A DNA stretch of 64,000 bases, taken from Shewanella yunxiaonensis. GTDB lineage: Bacteria; Pseudomonadota; Gammaproteobacteria; Enterobacterales; Shewanellaceae. This document shows, piece by piece, positions 39,984 through 49,345 of the stretch (positions within the stretch are counted from its first letter, which is position 1; the number at the start of each line of letters is the position of its first letter). Position numbers and translations under genes: made by a program. A model generated the notes under the pieces. The model searched no databases. It saw only the letters and a list, made by a program, of their open reading frames with translations, and had not been told where the DNA came from. The DNA lies in assembly GCF_018223345.1 (NCBI RefSeq), contig NZ_CP073587.1:1895001-1959000 (forward strand), in the 5' to 3' direction.

Positions 39984-41144
39984 ATGCAATCCATTCAACG
40001 TCATTGGGATATCTTTTGTACCGTCGTCGATAACTATGGCGATATCGGTGTCACCTGGCGTCTGGCAAGACAACTGGCACACGAGTACAACTTGGATATC
40101 AATCTGTGGGTTGATGACCTGTTGAGCTTTGCCCATATTTTACCGGAACTCGATCCAACGGCACTGACTCAACAATTTTACGGGGTCACCGTCATTCATT
40201 GGACGCAACCATTACAGCAGCATTGGACTGCTGGCGCTGTGCTTATTGAGGCGTTTGCGTGTAAATTGCCTGATGAAATACAGCAACTATTGCCGCGACT
40301 GCCCTCGCCGCCTGTCTGGTTTAATCTCGAATATCTCAGTGCTGAATCCTGGATTGATGACTGTCACGGCCTTGGTTCGTCAGCGCTTCCCGGCGTAAAA
40401 AAGATTTTCTACTTTCCTGGCTTCACCGCGAAATCAGGTGGTTTGATTTGCGAGCAAGGGCTGTTTGATAAACGTGAACATTGGCAGCGACAGCCACAAA
40501 CCAAGTTATCGTTGTCGCAATCTTATGGGCTGACCAACATCAACGCCGATGACATGGTGATCAGTCTATTTTGCTACGAAAACGCCGCACTGAATCATTT
40601 ATTAGCACTATGGAGTGATAGCCCCGCCAAGCTACATCTGCTGGTTCCTCGTGGTAAGGGCTTGGCAACAGTAAAAACATGGCTTAGCACTCAAAGTGAT
40701 GTATCGACATCAGAGCCCCGTAGTTATTTGGTCAAAAATCTTCATATTCATGAATTGCCCATGACAGATCAGCAGGGATATGACCAACTGCTTTGGAGTT
40801 GCGACTTCAATATCGTCCGTGGAGAAGATTCGTTTCTGCGAGCACAGTGGGCGGCGAAACCGTTTATCTGGCACATATATCCGCAGGAAGAAGATACCCA
40901 TTTGATAAAATTGGATGCTTTTATGCGTCGTTATTGCCATAATCTCGCTCCAGCCGTGGCAGAAGATTGGCAACAGCTCAATCTCGCGTTTAATCAACAA
41001 GATGGCCCGGCAGTTTGCCGATACTGGCAAAAATTGGGTCTTGTCAATGGGGTGCTGTCGCAACATGCAAAACAATGGCCCGTTGACGCAATAAATGACG
41101 CAGATCTTGCAAACAGGCTAGTGAAAATGGCTAAAAACCGCTAA
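39984..41144 (+). CDS. earP: EF-P arginine rhamnosyltransferase EarP
   Basis: A 386-residue GT-B glycosyltransferase that adds rhamnose from dTDP-rhamnose to Arg32 of EF-P. Conserved catalytic-region Asp residues are D16 and D20 in VVDNYGDIGV, and the nucleotide-sugar site GEDSFLRAQW is near the C-terminal third. It lies directly upstream of efp (46-bp gap), and the EF-P there has Arg at position 32, so the pair is internally consistent. Confidence 0.95.
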   Translation: MQSIQRHWDIFCTVVDNYGDIGVTWRLARQLAHEYNLDINLWVDDLLSFAHILPELDPTALTQQFYGVTVIHWTQPLQQHWTAGAVLIEAFACKLPDEIQQLLPRLPSPPVWFNLEYLSAESWIDDCHGLGSSALPGVKKIFYFPGFTAKSGGLICEQGLFDKREHWQRQPQTKLSLSQSYGLTNINADDMVISLFCYENAALNHLLALWSDSPAKLHLLVPRGKGLATVKTWLSTQSDVSTSEPRSYLVKNLHIHELPMTDQQGYDQLLWSCDFNIVRGEDSFLRAQWAAKPFIWHIYPQEEDTHLIKLDAFMRRYCHNLAPAVAEDWQQLNLAFNQQDGPAVCRYWQKLGLVNGVLSQHAKQWPVDAINDADLANRLVKMAKNR

Positions 41145-41190
41145 GATGCTGCGCTGAACTGAAAAACCGTGAAATATAGGAATCTACGTA

Positions 41191-41754
41191 ATGAAAACTG
41201 CTCAGGAAATCCGCGCAGGTAACGTGATCATGGTTGATGGCAACCCTATGGTTGTACTGAAGACCGAATACAACAAATCTGGCCGTAACTCGGCAGTTTG
41301 TAAAATGAAACTGAAGAACCTGCTGTTAGGTTCAGGTACCGAAACTGTATTCAAAGCGGATGACAAACTGGATGATATCCAGTTAGAACGTCTGGAATGT
41401 ACCTATTCTTACTTTGCCGACCCAATGTATGTTTTCATGGATGCTGAGTACAACCAGTACGACGTAGAAGCTGAGAACATGGGCGATGCTATCAACTTTA
41501 TCGTCGACGGTATGGAAGAAGTTTGTCAGGTAACTTTCTATAACGGTAAAGCTATCTCTGTTGAACTGCCTACCACTATCGTACGTGAAGTTGGTTACAC
41601 TGAACCTTCTGCCCGTGGTGATACTACTGGTAAAGTAATGAAGCCAGCCAAACTGATCGGTACCGACATGGAGATCATGGTTGCAGACTTCGTTAAAGAA
41701 GGCGACAAAATCGAAATCGATACCCGTACCGGCGAATTCAAGAAGCGCGTGTAA
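41191..41754 (+). CDS. efp: Translation elongation factor P (Arg32 type)
   Basis: A 187-residue EF-P that rescues ribosomes stalled at polyproline. KOW-like N-domain and two OB domains ending [10 protein letters not shown]. The loop residue at position 32 is Arg (NKSGRNSA), not the Lys modified by EpmA in E. coli. Together with the adjacent earP this indicates activation by rhamnosylation. The codon choice is strongly biased, typical of a highly expressed gene. A strong terminator follows. Confidence 0.97.
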   Translation: MKTAQEIRAGNVIMVDGNPMVVLKTEYNKSGRNSAVCKMKLKNLLLGSGTETVFKADDKLDDIQLERLECTYSYFADPMYVFMDAEYNQYDVEAENMGDAINFIVDGMEEVCQVTFYNGKAISVELPTTIVREVGYTEPSARGDTTGKVMKPAKLIGTDMEIMVADFVKEGDKIEIDTRTGEFKKRV

Positions 41755-41768
41755 TCGGTATTGAAAAT

Positions 41769-41797
41769 AAAAAAGCCAGCAATTTGCTGGCTTTTTT
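41769..41797 (+). terminator. Terminator of efp
   Basis: AAAAGCCAGCA pairs with TGCTGGCTTTT and is followed by T. Confidence 0.9.
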
Positions 41798-41846
41798 ATT
41801 TGGTGAATCCGGAGAGGTCCAAGTGAACCGCTCGACTGAATTCAAA

Positions 41847-43229
41847 TCAGGCGATTAGAATAAATCCGAAAAACGCGATTACCGCGGCTATTAATGCATA
41901 AGGCAACTGGGTGACAGCATGGCTCACCAAATTACAGCCAGAACCTTGTGCAGCAAGCACAGTCGAATCTGAATAGAAACACGCCTGACTGCCAAATGAA
42001 GCTGCCGATAGCAATGCCCCTACTACAAGCGGAATATCTGCGCCAACAGATTTTGCCAGTGGCATAACAATCGGAATCGTTACTGCAAAAATTCCCCAAC
42101 TCGACCCCGTTGCGAAGGCCAGGATCGCCATGGCAACAAACACCAGAGCAGGCAACATCTGCGCCGTCATGTAAGGACTCAGCACCTCAATGACATACTG
42201 TGGCAACATCAACTGATCGCAGACGTCTTTAAAAACAAAAGCCGCGATCACTGTGCCTATGGCTGGTAGCATACTTTTAAAACCATCAATCATCTGATCC
42301 ATCATCTCTGCGAAAGGCATCAGGCGTTGAATGGCATAATAAGGAATGGTAACCACCAATGTTGCCAGCAACCCTTTCCAGACATCAATATCGAAATAAA
42401 CAGTAAATGCGACCAACAGCAGCATCGGCACTAAAAAGTTGTGCAATTGTCCCTGTTTATCCGCATGTTTGAATTCCGCTTCCAGTGCTCTCACCGCATA
42501 ATCGTCTGAAGTTAAAACTTCATCGACTTTCGCTTGTTCTTGGGTCGGCATTCCGGTTTTGGCAGCAAGTTCTGCTTTTTTCATTGGACCAATAGCAGGC
42601 ACAATGCCGGCGGACACCAATAACACCATCAACACCGCCAGCCAGGCGTAAAGCATGTAGGGAATAGCTTGCATATACACATTTATCCCCTCACCTTTGG
42701 CCGCGACACCATTGTCAACCAACAAGCCGCCAAAGAATACGGCCCAGGTAGACACAGGGACAATCACACACACTGGCGCTGCGGTTGAGTCAACAATATA
42801 CGCCAGCATTTCGCGGGATATTTTAAACCTGTCGGTTACTCGCTTCATGGTCTCACCCACAGTTAACGCATTCAGGTAATCATCAATAAAGATGACAATC
42901 CCTAATACAAACGTCATCAGCAAGGATGAGCGTGGACCTTTGGCAAAACGCATGGCATTTCTTCCGAAGGCCAAAGCGCCACCGGTACGCACAAGTAACG
43001 CGATTAAAGCACCGAAACTACCACATACTAATATCAGCCAACCGATGGTTTCATCGGCCATGACTTTGAGTGATGCATCTGCAAAGCTGTTTAGCACCTC
43101 TGCCGGGTTAATTAGTACTAAGCCGGTTACCGCTCCGATAATTAACGCCAAAATTGGACGTCGCAGCAAAATGGCACAAACCAACACCACAATAGGTGGG
43201 ATTAGACTTAACGCTGTCGGTTCAGACAT
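41847..43229 (-). CDS. NhaC-family Na+/H+ antiporter
   Basis: A 460-residue polytopic membrane protein with about 11-12 helices, of the NhaC/ion-transporter superfamily. The family-type stretches IFIDDYLNALTVG, DSTAAPVCVIVPVSTWAVF and ATGSSWGIFAVTIPI are present, including the polar residues that usually line the ion path. It probably exchanges Na+ for H+ or a small organic ion; the substrate cannot be read from the sequence. Monocistronic, convergent with efp. Confidence 0.82.
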   Translation of the reverse strand: MSEPTALSLIPPIVVLVCAILLRRPILALIIGAVTGLVLINPAEVLNSFADASLKVMADETIGWLILVCGSFGALIALLVRTGGALAFGRNAMRFAKGPRSSLLMTFVLGIVIFIDDYLNALTVGETMKRVTDRFKISREMLAYIVDSTAAPVCVIVPVSTWAVFFGGLLVDNGVAAKGEGINVYMQAIPYMLYAWLAVLMVLLVSAGIVPAIGPMKKAELAAKTGMPTQEQAKVDEVLTSDDYAVRALEAEFKHADKQGQLHNFLVPMLLLVAFTVYFDIDVWKGLLATLVVTIPYYAIQRLMPFAEMMDQMIDGFKSMLPAIGTVIAAFVFKDVCDQLMLPQYVIEVLSPYMTAQMLPALVFVAMAILAFATGSSWGIFAVTIPIVMPLAKSVGADIPLVVGALLSAASFGSQACFYSDSTVLAAQGSGCNLVSHAVTQLPYALIAAVIAFFGFILIA

Positions 43230-43764
43230 GCACTTAGGTCCTCAAATTTAAAGGGCCGCAAGGCCAAATAGTTTAATGGTGCTTTGTTGTTATTCCGTTG
43301 CACCCGTTAACTGTCTGGTAGGTTATTCCTTGAGCAATTAAGCATCAGGACACCATCCCAATAACATCTGGCTGAAAATAAATCGCTTATGAACACTAGT
43401 CAACCAAATATCTATGCTTAACAACACAAGTGCTTAAGCTCTCGCTAACATTAACCACTTTACAAGTTAATTCAGTTCATTAACTGACCATACCATGCAA
43501 TTTTAAATGGGGTACTGTTGGGTAATTATACGAGTTTAACGCATATAGATTTATTCATTGGCCTGACGGTTTATTAGTGGAAAATCTCCCCACATGAGAA
43601 AATGTCAGCACTATATTTTGCATCTATGAAATTATTTTGAAATTAGCGGATAAATCATCTGAAAAATATAGATATTTTTTTATTTACCTCTTTTTATATG
43701 CTTTGAAATTCGCTATTGTTCTCCGTCCAATCTATTTGTTTTAAGCCATCAGCTTCGAGGTAAT
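43230..43764. other. 535-bp intergenic region between the antiporter gene and alaA
   Basis: AT-rich, non-coding in all frames, containing the two divergent promoters. I see no conserved operator, small RNA or repeat that I can support. The GAGGT ribosome-binding site of alaA is at its right end. Confidence 0.4.
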
Positions 43765-44979
43765 ATGCGGCCCGTAATAAAATCCCATAAACTGGACAGT
43801 GTTTGTTATGACATTCGTGGTCCAGTTCATAAGGAAGCCCGCCGCCTGGAAGATGAAGGTCACCGAATCCTCAAGCTCAATATCGGGAACCCAGCCGTTT
43901 TTGGTTTCGAAGCCCCCGAAGAAATTGTCCGTGATGTGATCCTGAACCTGCCATCTTCTCAGGGTTATTGTGAATCAAAAGGTCTGTTCTCCGCTCGTAA
44001 GGCGATTGTGCAGCATTATCAGTCCAAAGGTATTCACGGCGTGGATATCGAGGATGTTTATATCGGTAACGGTGTATCTGAGCTCATCATGATGTCTATG
44101 CAGGGTTTGCTAAACACTGAAGACGAAATACTGTTGCCCTCACCTGACTATCCTTTATGGACTGCGGCGGTGAATCTGGCGGGCGGCAAAGCTCGGCATT
44201 ATATTTGTGATGAAGAAGCGGACTGGTTCCCGGATCTAGATGATATTCGCAGCAAAATCACCCCTCGCACACGTGGTATTGTAGTCATTAATCCTAACAA
44301 CCCAACGGGTGCGGTTTATCCGAAAGAGCTTTTGTTAGAAATTGTAGAGATTTGCCGTGAGCATTCATTAATTCTGTTTGCCGATGAGATTTACGACAAA
44401 ATTCTGTATGACGGTGTACAGCATACTCATGCTGCCAGCTTATCCGATGATATCCTGACCGTGACCTTTAATGGTCTTTCAAAAGCCTATCGTGCTGCGG
44501 GTTTCCGCGTCGGCTGGATGATGTTGTCTGGCAATCTCAAGGCGGCAAAAAGCTATATTGAAGGGCTAGAGATGCTGTCCTCAATGCGTCTTTGCGCCAA
44601 CGTGCCTAATCAGCACGGTATCCAAACGGCATTAGGTGGTTATCAGAGTATTAATGAACTCACTGCGCCCGAAGGCCGGTTAACTTTACAGCGTGATACT
44701 TGTTACGATCTGCTGAATCAGATCCCTGGGGTAAGCTGTAAAAAACCTAAGGGAGCCATGTACGCGTTTCCGAAATTAGACGCTAAACGTTTTAGCATTC
44801 GTGACGACGAACGGCTAGTGCTCGATCTGTTAAGAGAGAAGAAAATACTATTAGTACAGGGAACCGCCTTTAACTGGGCAGAACCCGATCATTTACGAGT
44901 AGTATTCCTACCGTACAAAGAAGATCTACAACGCGCCTTGTTCGCCTTTGGAGATTTTCTCGGGCATTACCATCAGTAA
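43765..44979 (+). CDS. alaA: Alanine aminotransferase AlaA
   Basis: A 404-residue class I/II PLP aminotransferase making alanine from pyruvate and glutamate. The N-terminal IKSHKLDSVCYDIRGPVHKEA and the PLP-lysine region NGLSKAYRAAGFRVGW match E. coli AlaA (YfbQ). It is followed by yfbR, as in E. coli (alaA-yfbR). Confidence 0.95.
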   Translation: MRPVIKSHKLDSVCYDIRGPVHKEARRLEDEGHRILKLNIGNPAVFGFEAPEEIVRDVILNLPSSQGYCESKGLFSARKAIVQHYQSKGIHGVDIEDVYIGNGVSELIMMSMQGLLNTEDEILLPSPDYPLWTAAVNLAGGKARHYICDEEADWFPDLDDIRSKITPRTRGIVVINPNNPTGAVYPKELLLEIVEICREHSLILFADEIYDKILYDGVQHTHAASLSDDILTVTFNGLSKAYRAAGFRVGWMMLSGNLKAAKSYIEGLEMLSSMRLCANVPNQHGIQTALGGYQSINELTAPEGRLTLQRDTCYDLLNQIPGVSCKKPKGAMYAFPKLDAKRFSIRDDERLVLDLLREKKILLVQGTAFNWAEPDHLRVVFLPYKEDLQRALFAFGDFLGHYHQ

Positions 44980-44988
44980 TCTGTCAAA

Positions 44989-45013
44989 GAAGCCGTGCCC
45001 GTCACGGCTTCTT
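44989..45013 (+). terminator. Terminator of alaA
   Basis: GAAGCCGTG pairs with CACGGCTTC around CCCGT and is followed by TTATTATT, a moderate T-rich tail. Confidence 0.7.
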
Positions 45014-45094
45014 ATTATTGTCACCACGTCACTGCCATTCCCCTTGCGCTTGCGTTAAAGTACTTAAAAATTCAGTATCATCAAAGAGGATAAG

Positions 45095-45682
45095 ATGAGT
45101 CATCTGTTTGCCCACCTCGCCAGGATGAAACTCATCCAGCGTTGGCCGCTGATGCACAATATTCGCCAAGAAAATGTACAGGAACATTCGCTGCAGGTTG
45201 CGATGGTAGCCCACGCGCTCGCCATTATCAGTAATCGTCTTTTTAATGGCGCTTACTCACCTGATCGCGCGGCAACGTTAGCCATCTTTCATGATGCCAG
45301 TGAGGTGCTGACCGGTGATTTACCCACGCCAGTGAAGTATTTCAACAAAGATATTGAAACTGAATACAAAAAAATTGAAGCCATTGCCGAAGAGCGACTG
45401 TTGCAGATGGTGCCGGCAATCTTTCGGGAAGATTATCAGGCATTATTTATCAGTGATGAAAATGAAGCCGATTATCGTAAATTGGTAAAATCGGCGGATA
45501 CCTTGTGTGCTTATCTTAAATGTCTGGAAGAAAAGCATGCGGGCAACAGTGAATTTAATTCAGCGAAAAAACGTCTGGAAGAGATGCTGGATAATAATCC
45601 CGATCCGGCTGTACGTTATTTTCGTAAAGAATTTATCCCCAGTTTCACTCTCGATCTAGACCAGATCAATCAACTGTTATAA
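45095..45682 (+). CDS. yfbR: 5'-deoxynucleotidase YfbR
   Basis: A 195-residue HD-domain phosphohydrolase that removes the 5' phosphate from deoxyribonucleoside monophosphates. HD motif residues: RQENVQEHSLQVAMVAHALA and FHDASEVLTGDLPTPVKY. Strong AGAGGATAAG ribosome-binding site. It is followed after 15 nt by the dGTPase homologue, so nucleotide-pool functions are paired. Confidence 0.95.
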   Translation: MSHLFAHLARMKLIQRWPLMHNIRQENVQEHSLQVAMVAHALAIISNRLFNGAYSPDRAATLAIFHDASEVLTGDLPTPVKYFNKDIETEYKKIEAIAEERLLQMVPAIFREDYQALFISDENEADYRKLVKSADTLCAYLKCLEEKHAGNSEFNSAKKRLEEMLDNNPDPAVRYFRKEFIPSFTLDLDQINQLL

Positions 45683-45697
45683 ACAGGGACGCTATCA

Positions 45698-47029
45698 ATG
45701 GAAACTAATCCTTGGCTAGAACGCAGAGAACAAGACCTTAGCCAACGACGAAATGATCATCGGTCACCTTATCAGCGAGACCGAGCTCGTATCATGCACT
45801 CGGCTGCATTTAGACGACTGCAGGCCAAAACCCAGGTTTTGGGTGTAGGCATGAACGACTTTTATCGCACTCGCCTCACTCACTCGCTGGAGGTGTCTCA
45901 GATAGGGACTGGTATTGCTGCGCAGCTTAAGCAGCGTTATCCAGAAATGGAGCGCTGGCTCGATTCTATGAGTCTGATTGAATCTTTATGTTTAGCTCAT
46001 GATATTGGTCATCCACCTTATGGTCATGGTGGCGAAACCGCACTCAACTATATGATGCGAGATCATGGCGGTTTTGAAGGCAACGGCCAGACGTTTCGCA
46101 TTCTGACCAAGTTAGAACCTTATACCGAACACTATGGTATGAACCTGACCCGTCGCACTTTGTTGGGGGTGATGAAATATCCAGCCCTGGCGGAATCGCT
46201 GAGAGCCAAGACAACTCAGGCAGCAGTGGTTAATTATCGACAACTGAAACCCAGTGAATGGCCACCGGTAAAAGCAATATTTAACGATGATTGTGCCGTG
46301 TTTAACTGGGTACTGGCGCCACTCACTGATCATGATCGTGCGGAATTTATTCGCAGCACAGAAACTGCGACAGGCAAACATCAGCGCACCCTCCACAAAT
46401 CTTTTGACAGCACCATTATGGAACTGGCAGACGATATCGCCTATGCCGTTCATGATCTGGAAGATGCGATAGTGATGGGCATCGTCAACCGTGAACAGTG
46501 GCTAGAGTTTGTGTCTCCCAGGTTGTCCTGTTTGCAGGAGCCCTGGATAAAGGAGCAACTGGATAACATTGACGGTCGCCTATTTTCCAGCAAGCATTAC
46601 CGCCGTAAAGATGCCATCGGCACACTGGTAAACGCCCTAGTCACCGCGATCTGTATCAAAGAAATCAATGGGTTTACTGAACCATTATTGCGCTATCAAG
46701 CAACGATTGAAGCGCCATATGATGAATTGCTAGAAATTCTCAAACAATTTGTACTGAAATATGTCGTGCGTAAGCCGGAGATTCAGATGCTGGAATACAA
46801 AGGACAGCAGATTGTCATGGAATTATTTGAAGCGCTGGCATCCGATCCACTGCGGCTATTACCATTCAATACCCAGGAGCGCTGGCAAGCAGCACAACAG
46901 CATGGCGGAAATAGCCTGCGAGTTATTGCGGATTATATTGCCGGAATGACGGATGAATTTGCAGCCCGACTGCATCAACAACTGTTCAGCCCTCGGGCAG
47001 CATCACTAATGGAATTTAGTCACCTGTGA
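45698..47029 (+). CDS. dgt: dGTPase-like deoxynucleotide triphosphohydrolase
   Basis: A 443-residue HD-domain protein of the dGTPase family, cleaving dNTPs to nucleoside and triphosphate. [12 protein letters not shown] and [17 protein letters not shown] carry the metal-binding His/Asp, and [16 protein letters not shown] the third Asp. It matches the shorter, broad-specificity branch (about 440 residues) rather than E. coli Dgt (505). Coupled to yfbR. The TnpB element begins within 5 nt of its stop, so its terminator, and possibly its last residues, were altered by that insertion. Confidence 0.9.
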   Translation: METNPWLERREQDLSQRRNDHRSPYQRDRARIMHSAAFRRLQAKTQVLGVGMNDFYRTRLTHSLEVSQIGTGIAAQLKQRYPEMERWLDSMSLIESLCLAHDIGHPPYGHGGETALNYMMRDHGGFEGNGQTFRILTKLEPYTEHYGMNLTRRTLLGVMKYPALAESLRAKTTQAAVVNYRQLKPSEWPPVKAIFNDDCAVFNWVLAPLTDHDRAEFIRSTETATGKHQRTLHKSFDSTIMELADDIAYAVHDLEDAIVMGIVNREQWLEFVSPRLSCLQEPWIKEQLDNIDGRLFSSKHYRRKDAIGTLVNALVTAICIKEINGFTEPLLRYQATIEAPYDELLEILKQFVLKYVVRKPEIQMLEYKGQQIVMELFEALASDPLRLLPFNTQERWQAAQQHGGNSLRVIADYIAGMTDEFAARLHQQLFSPRAASLMEFSHL

Positions 47030-47033
47030 ACTA

Positions 47034-47078
47034 CCCAGCGACACGCGAAGCGTGATCACTGGGCTTCGGTAGCGTTAT
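47034..47078. repeat. Hairpin repeat at the tnpB 3' end
   Basis: CCCAG (47034-47038) pairs with CTGGG (47059-47063), with an inner stem CACGC/GCGTG around GAA. After it comes a CGGTAGCGTTAT tail that contains the tnpB stop codon. It is a direct repeat of 48458-48503. Confidence 0.75.
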
Positions 47079-48301
47079 GCTGCCGATTTTTCCTCAGATC
47101 CCGTACTTAACTTTGATAGTTCAAAGACTTTCGTTTTACCAAGTAATTTCTGCTGAGGCATGGGTTTAACCCTGACGATGGTTCCATTCGCCATTAAATC
47201 TCGTTCACCTGAGTTTCTGATACTGATGGAGGCTGAATAGTCTCGATCATTGTGTATACCACAATTAACGCAGGTGAAGGTTCTGTCTTTCAAGGTCAGC
47301 TTATGTCGGTGATTACATTCGCAACATATGCCTGTTGAGCGTTCGAATCTGCCTATCTCATGATGGATTTTACCTTCAAGCTCAACCTTGTACTTGGTTA
47401 AGTCGGAGATCAAGCCCATGATGTTGTCAGCCACCATCTGACCGTTGAATTTCTGCATTGCCTTTACGTTCAAATCTTCAAATACCACAATATCACTCGC
47501 ATTGGTTATCTGTCGGGCTGTCTTGTGGGCAAAGTCTAATCGTTGTCTGGAGACTTTTCCGTGTAAAGTGTTGATGCGGTTTTTTGTTTTATTCCATCGG
47601 GCAGAGCCTTTCTTTCTTCTGGCTAACTGCCGCTGTAGGGTGTTTAGTTTTTCTTTAGATTGCTTGAGGAACTTAGGGTTGCTCACGGTCAACCCATTTG
47701 ATCCAACCACTGTTTGTTTGGAGTTGATGTCATAGCCGACAATGGAACTAAGTACCTTTTTAGCCTCTTTGCACTCCACTTCCTGAGTAATGCTGCATTC
47801 CCATTTCCCATGTCTGAACTGAACGGTGACTGTCTTTATATTACTTACAAGTCTGCGATGAAGAACGATATCGACCCGCCCAATTTTAGGTAGGCTGATG
47901 GTGCCATTTTCTATTCTGATGCAGTTGGAGTTATTTACGGCTCTGAAGCTGTCATTATGAAGCTTTTTGATCTTGTAACTCACTTTGAACTTCGGGAATT
48001 TCTGGTGTGCGCCCTTAGACGTCCCATTTCTGAGTGCAGTATCTAAGTCGCGGGCAACTTGTTGAGCTGCTGCGGAGTCAAACGCCTTTACCCACGCAAA
48101 CTCAGGGAGATTTTTAACTTGCTTAATATATGAGGTCATATCCTTGTAAAAAAGAAATGTGCCATCTTGTTCGTATTGGCGCTGATTTTCAGACAACAAT
48201 AGGTTCCATAATCCACGGGAATAAGAGCCAAACTCAATGAGTTTAGCTTCCTGATCCGGTGTAGGCTTGAGGCGATAATTGTATCTGAGCGTCTTTTTCA
48301 T
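47075..48301 (-). CDS. RNA-guided endonuclease TnpB (IS605 OrfB family)
   Basis: A 408-residue TnpB. The RuvC-like catalytic triad is complete: D191 (VGYDINSKQ), E275 (VVFEDLNVK) and D354 (NDRDYSASI). The zinc finger has C326/C329 and C344/C347. The N-terminal OrfB HTH and the transposase core are intact, so it is probably active. Family members use an RNA from the element's right end to cut DNA and favour retention of the element. The ATG at 48301 has no ribosome-binding site; the promoter lies so close that the mRNA may be leaderless. There is no tnpA beside it. Confidence 0.93.
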   Translation of the reverse strand: MKKTLRYNYRLKPTPDQEAKLIEFGSYSRGLWNLLLSENQRQYEQDGTFLFYKDMTSYIKQVKNLPEFAWVKAFDSAAAQQVARDLDTALRNGTSKGAHQKFPKFKVSYKIKKLHNDSFRAVNNSNCIRIENGTISLPKIGRVDIVLHRRLVSNIKTVTVQFRHGKWECSITQEVECKEAKKVLSSIVGYDINSKQTVVGSNGLTVSNPKFLKQSKEKLNTLQRQLARRKKGSARWNKTKNRINTLHGKVSRQRLDFAHKTARQITNASDIVVFEDLNVKAMQKFNGQMVADNIMGLISDLTKYKVELEGKIHHEIGRFERSTGICCECNHRHKLTLKDRTFTCVNCGIHNDRDYSASISIRNSGERDLMANGTIVRVKPMPQQKLLGKTKVFELSKLSTGSEEKSAA

Positions 48302-48302
48302 A

Positions 48303-48322
48303 TACTGGTATTATGTACAGTA
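48303..48322. promoter_or_regulatory. LexA-like palindrome at the tnpB start
   Basis: TACTG (48303-48307) and CAGTA (48318-48322) are perfect outer arms separated by 10 bp, the exact layout of a LexA (SOS) box. The inner part GTATTATGTA is AT-rich. It begins 2 bp from the tnpB ATG and covers the -10 element. It could also be a structural hairpin of the element's left end. Confidence 0.5.
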
Positions 48323-48337
48323 TATAGGGGTTGTCAA
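48310..48337 (-). promoter_or_regulatory. Near-consensus sigma-70 promoter of tnpB
   Basis: On the minus strand TTGACA (48337-48332) is followed after 16 bp by CATAAT (48315-48310). Transcription would start at or a few bases before the tnpB ATG at 48301. Confidence 0.6.
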
Positions 48338-48457
48338 CTATGGAATTCAGCACAAGTTAACATTGTAAGTGACTAATAATATTACATATTATTCTCGTTG
48401 TTAAATAGTGCTGACACGGTACGCAAGTACATTCAAGAACAGGGCTAGGCGATTCAT

Positions 48458-48503
48458 CCCAGCGACAGCAGAGCTGATCACTGGGTTTTCTCGCCAACGT
48501 TAT
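48458..48503. repeat. Hairpin repeat upstream of tnpB
   Basis: CCCAG (48458-48462) pairs with CTGGG (48481-48485), with an inner stem CAGC/GCTG around AGA, then a tail ending CGTTAT. Same orientation and outer arms as 47034-47078, but with a different, compensated inner stem. An outer inverted repeat GCTAGGC (48444-48450)/GCCTAGC (48515-48521) surrounds it and reaches into ychE. Confidence 0.75.
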
Positions 48504-48511
48504 ATAAATCA

Positions 48512-49144
48512 CTAGCCTAGCAAACTTGGGAAAAGCCCTTTTAAGCCGGCGGCCATGACTTCAATACCGATGGACAACATCAGCAATCCCATTAGACGAG
48601 TAATGACGTTAATGCCGGTTTTACCCAACAGTTTGTTAATTGCGGTGGCCATACGAAACAAGGTAAAGCTGAGTAATCCAAACAACAACACTGTTACCGA
48701 CATCGCCAGCACATTAAGAATGCCTTTGTGTTCAGCGGCAAAGACAATGACAGAACTGATGGCACCAGGACCTGCCATCAACGGTAAGGCTAATGGCACA
48801 ACAGCAACGGAATCCATCATTGAGGCTTCGCGGTCTTCCTCTGGATTACGCTTAACTTCACTGAGTTTTCCTTGCAGCATCGACATAGCGATGATGGCAA
48901 TCAAGGTGCCACCGGCAATACGAAATGCGGACAGTGAAATACTGAACATATTGAGGATCAGTTGGCCGGCGACAATAGTACTTAGCAAAATTATCACTAC
49001 TGCAAAGTTAGCGACTTTAGCGGTTTGGTCACGTTCAGCGGCCGATTGATGGCTGGTAAGACTGACAAAGACGGGCAAGAGTCCGATAGGATTGATAATT
49101 GCCAATAAACCCAAAAAGAATTTCACGTAAAGAGTGAGTTCCAC
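48512..49144 (-). CDS. ychE: MarC/YchE family inner-membrane protein
   Basis: A 210-residue six-helix membrane protein of the MarC family. It matches E. coli YchE in FFLGLLAIINPIGLLPVF, VVPLALPLMAGPGAISS and TGINVITRLMGLLMLSIGIE. Function unknown; despite the name, MarC proteins are not established resistance determinants. The start is GTG at 49144. Its 3' end lies against the tnpB element's hairpin repeat. Confidence 0.85.
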   Translation of the reverse strand: MELTLYVKFFLGLLAIINPIGLLPVFVSLTSHQSAAERDQTAKVANFAVVIILLSTIVAGQLILNMFSISLSAFRIAGGTLIAIIAMSMLQGKLSEVKRNPEEDREASMMDSVAVVPLALPLMAGPGAISSVIVFAAEHKGILNVLAMSVTVLLFGLLSFTLFRMATAINKLLGKTGINVITRLMGLLMLSIGIEVMAAGLKGLFPSLLG

Positions 49145-49345
49145 TTTGTTAACCCTTACAAGACACCAGAATAAGCCACCACGGCATTTCGAGGCGCATA
49201 ATCTACTCCAGCTTGGGTTAATTACAAAATGAGATTTTTTGTAGTTTTTCCCTTAATTTCTTTATGGATAAATTCACTGGGAAAAGACGCACGATCTAGC
49301 AACAACATGCACTTAAACACACGGCTCCATGAGGAGCCGCCTTGA

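Larger units (their letters stand above)
47030..48503 (-). mobile_element. Orphan tnpB element (IS200/IS605-like), approximate ends
   Basis: A region between dgt and ychE consisting of tnpB, a subterminal hairpin repeat on each side (47034-47078 and 48458-48503) and a promoter/palindrome at the tnpB start. No tnpA is present, so mobility would need one elsewhere. The outer limits are not exactly defined because this family makes no target duplication. The bounds given are those of the repeated hairpins. Confidence 0.65.

Noticed and set aside
47034..48503. Hairpins flanking tnpB as integron attC sites
   Set aside because: They end in CGTTAT and have a hairpin, but the paired RYYYAAC and GTTRRRY core arms of an attC are not both present at either copy.
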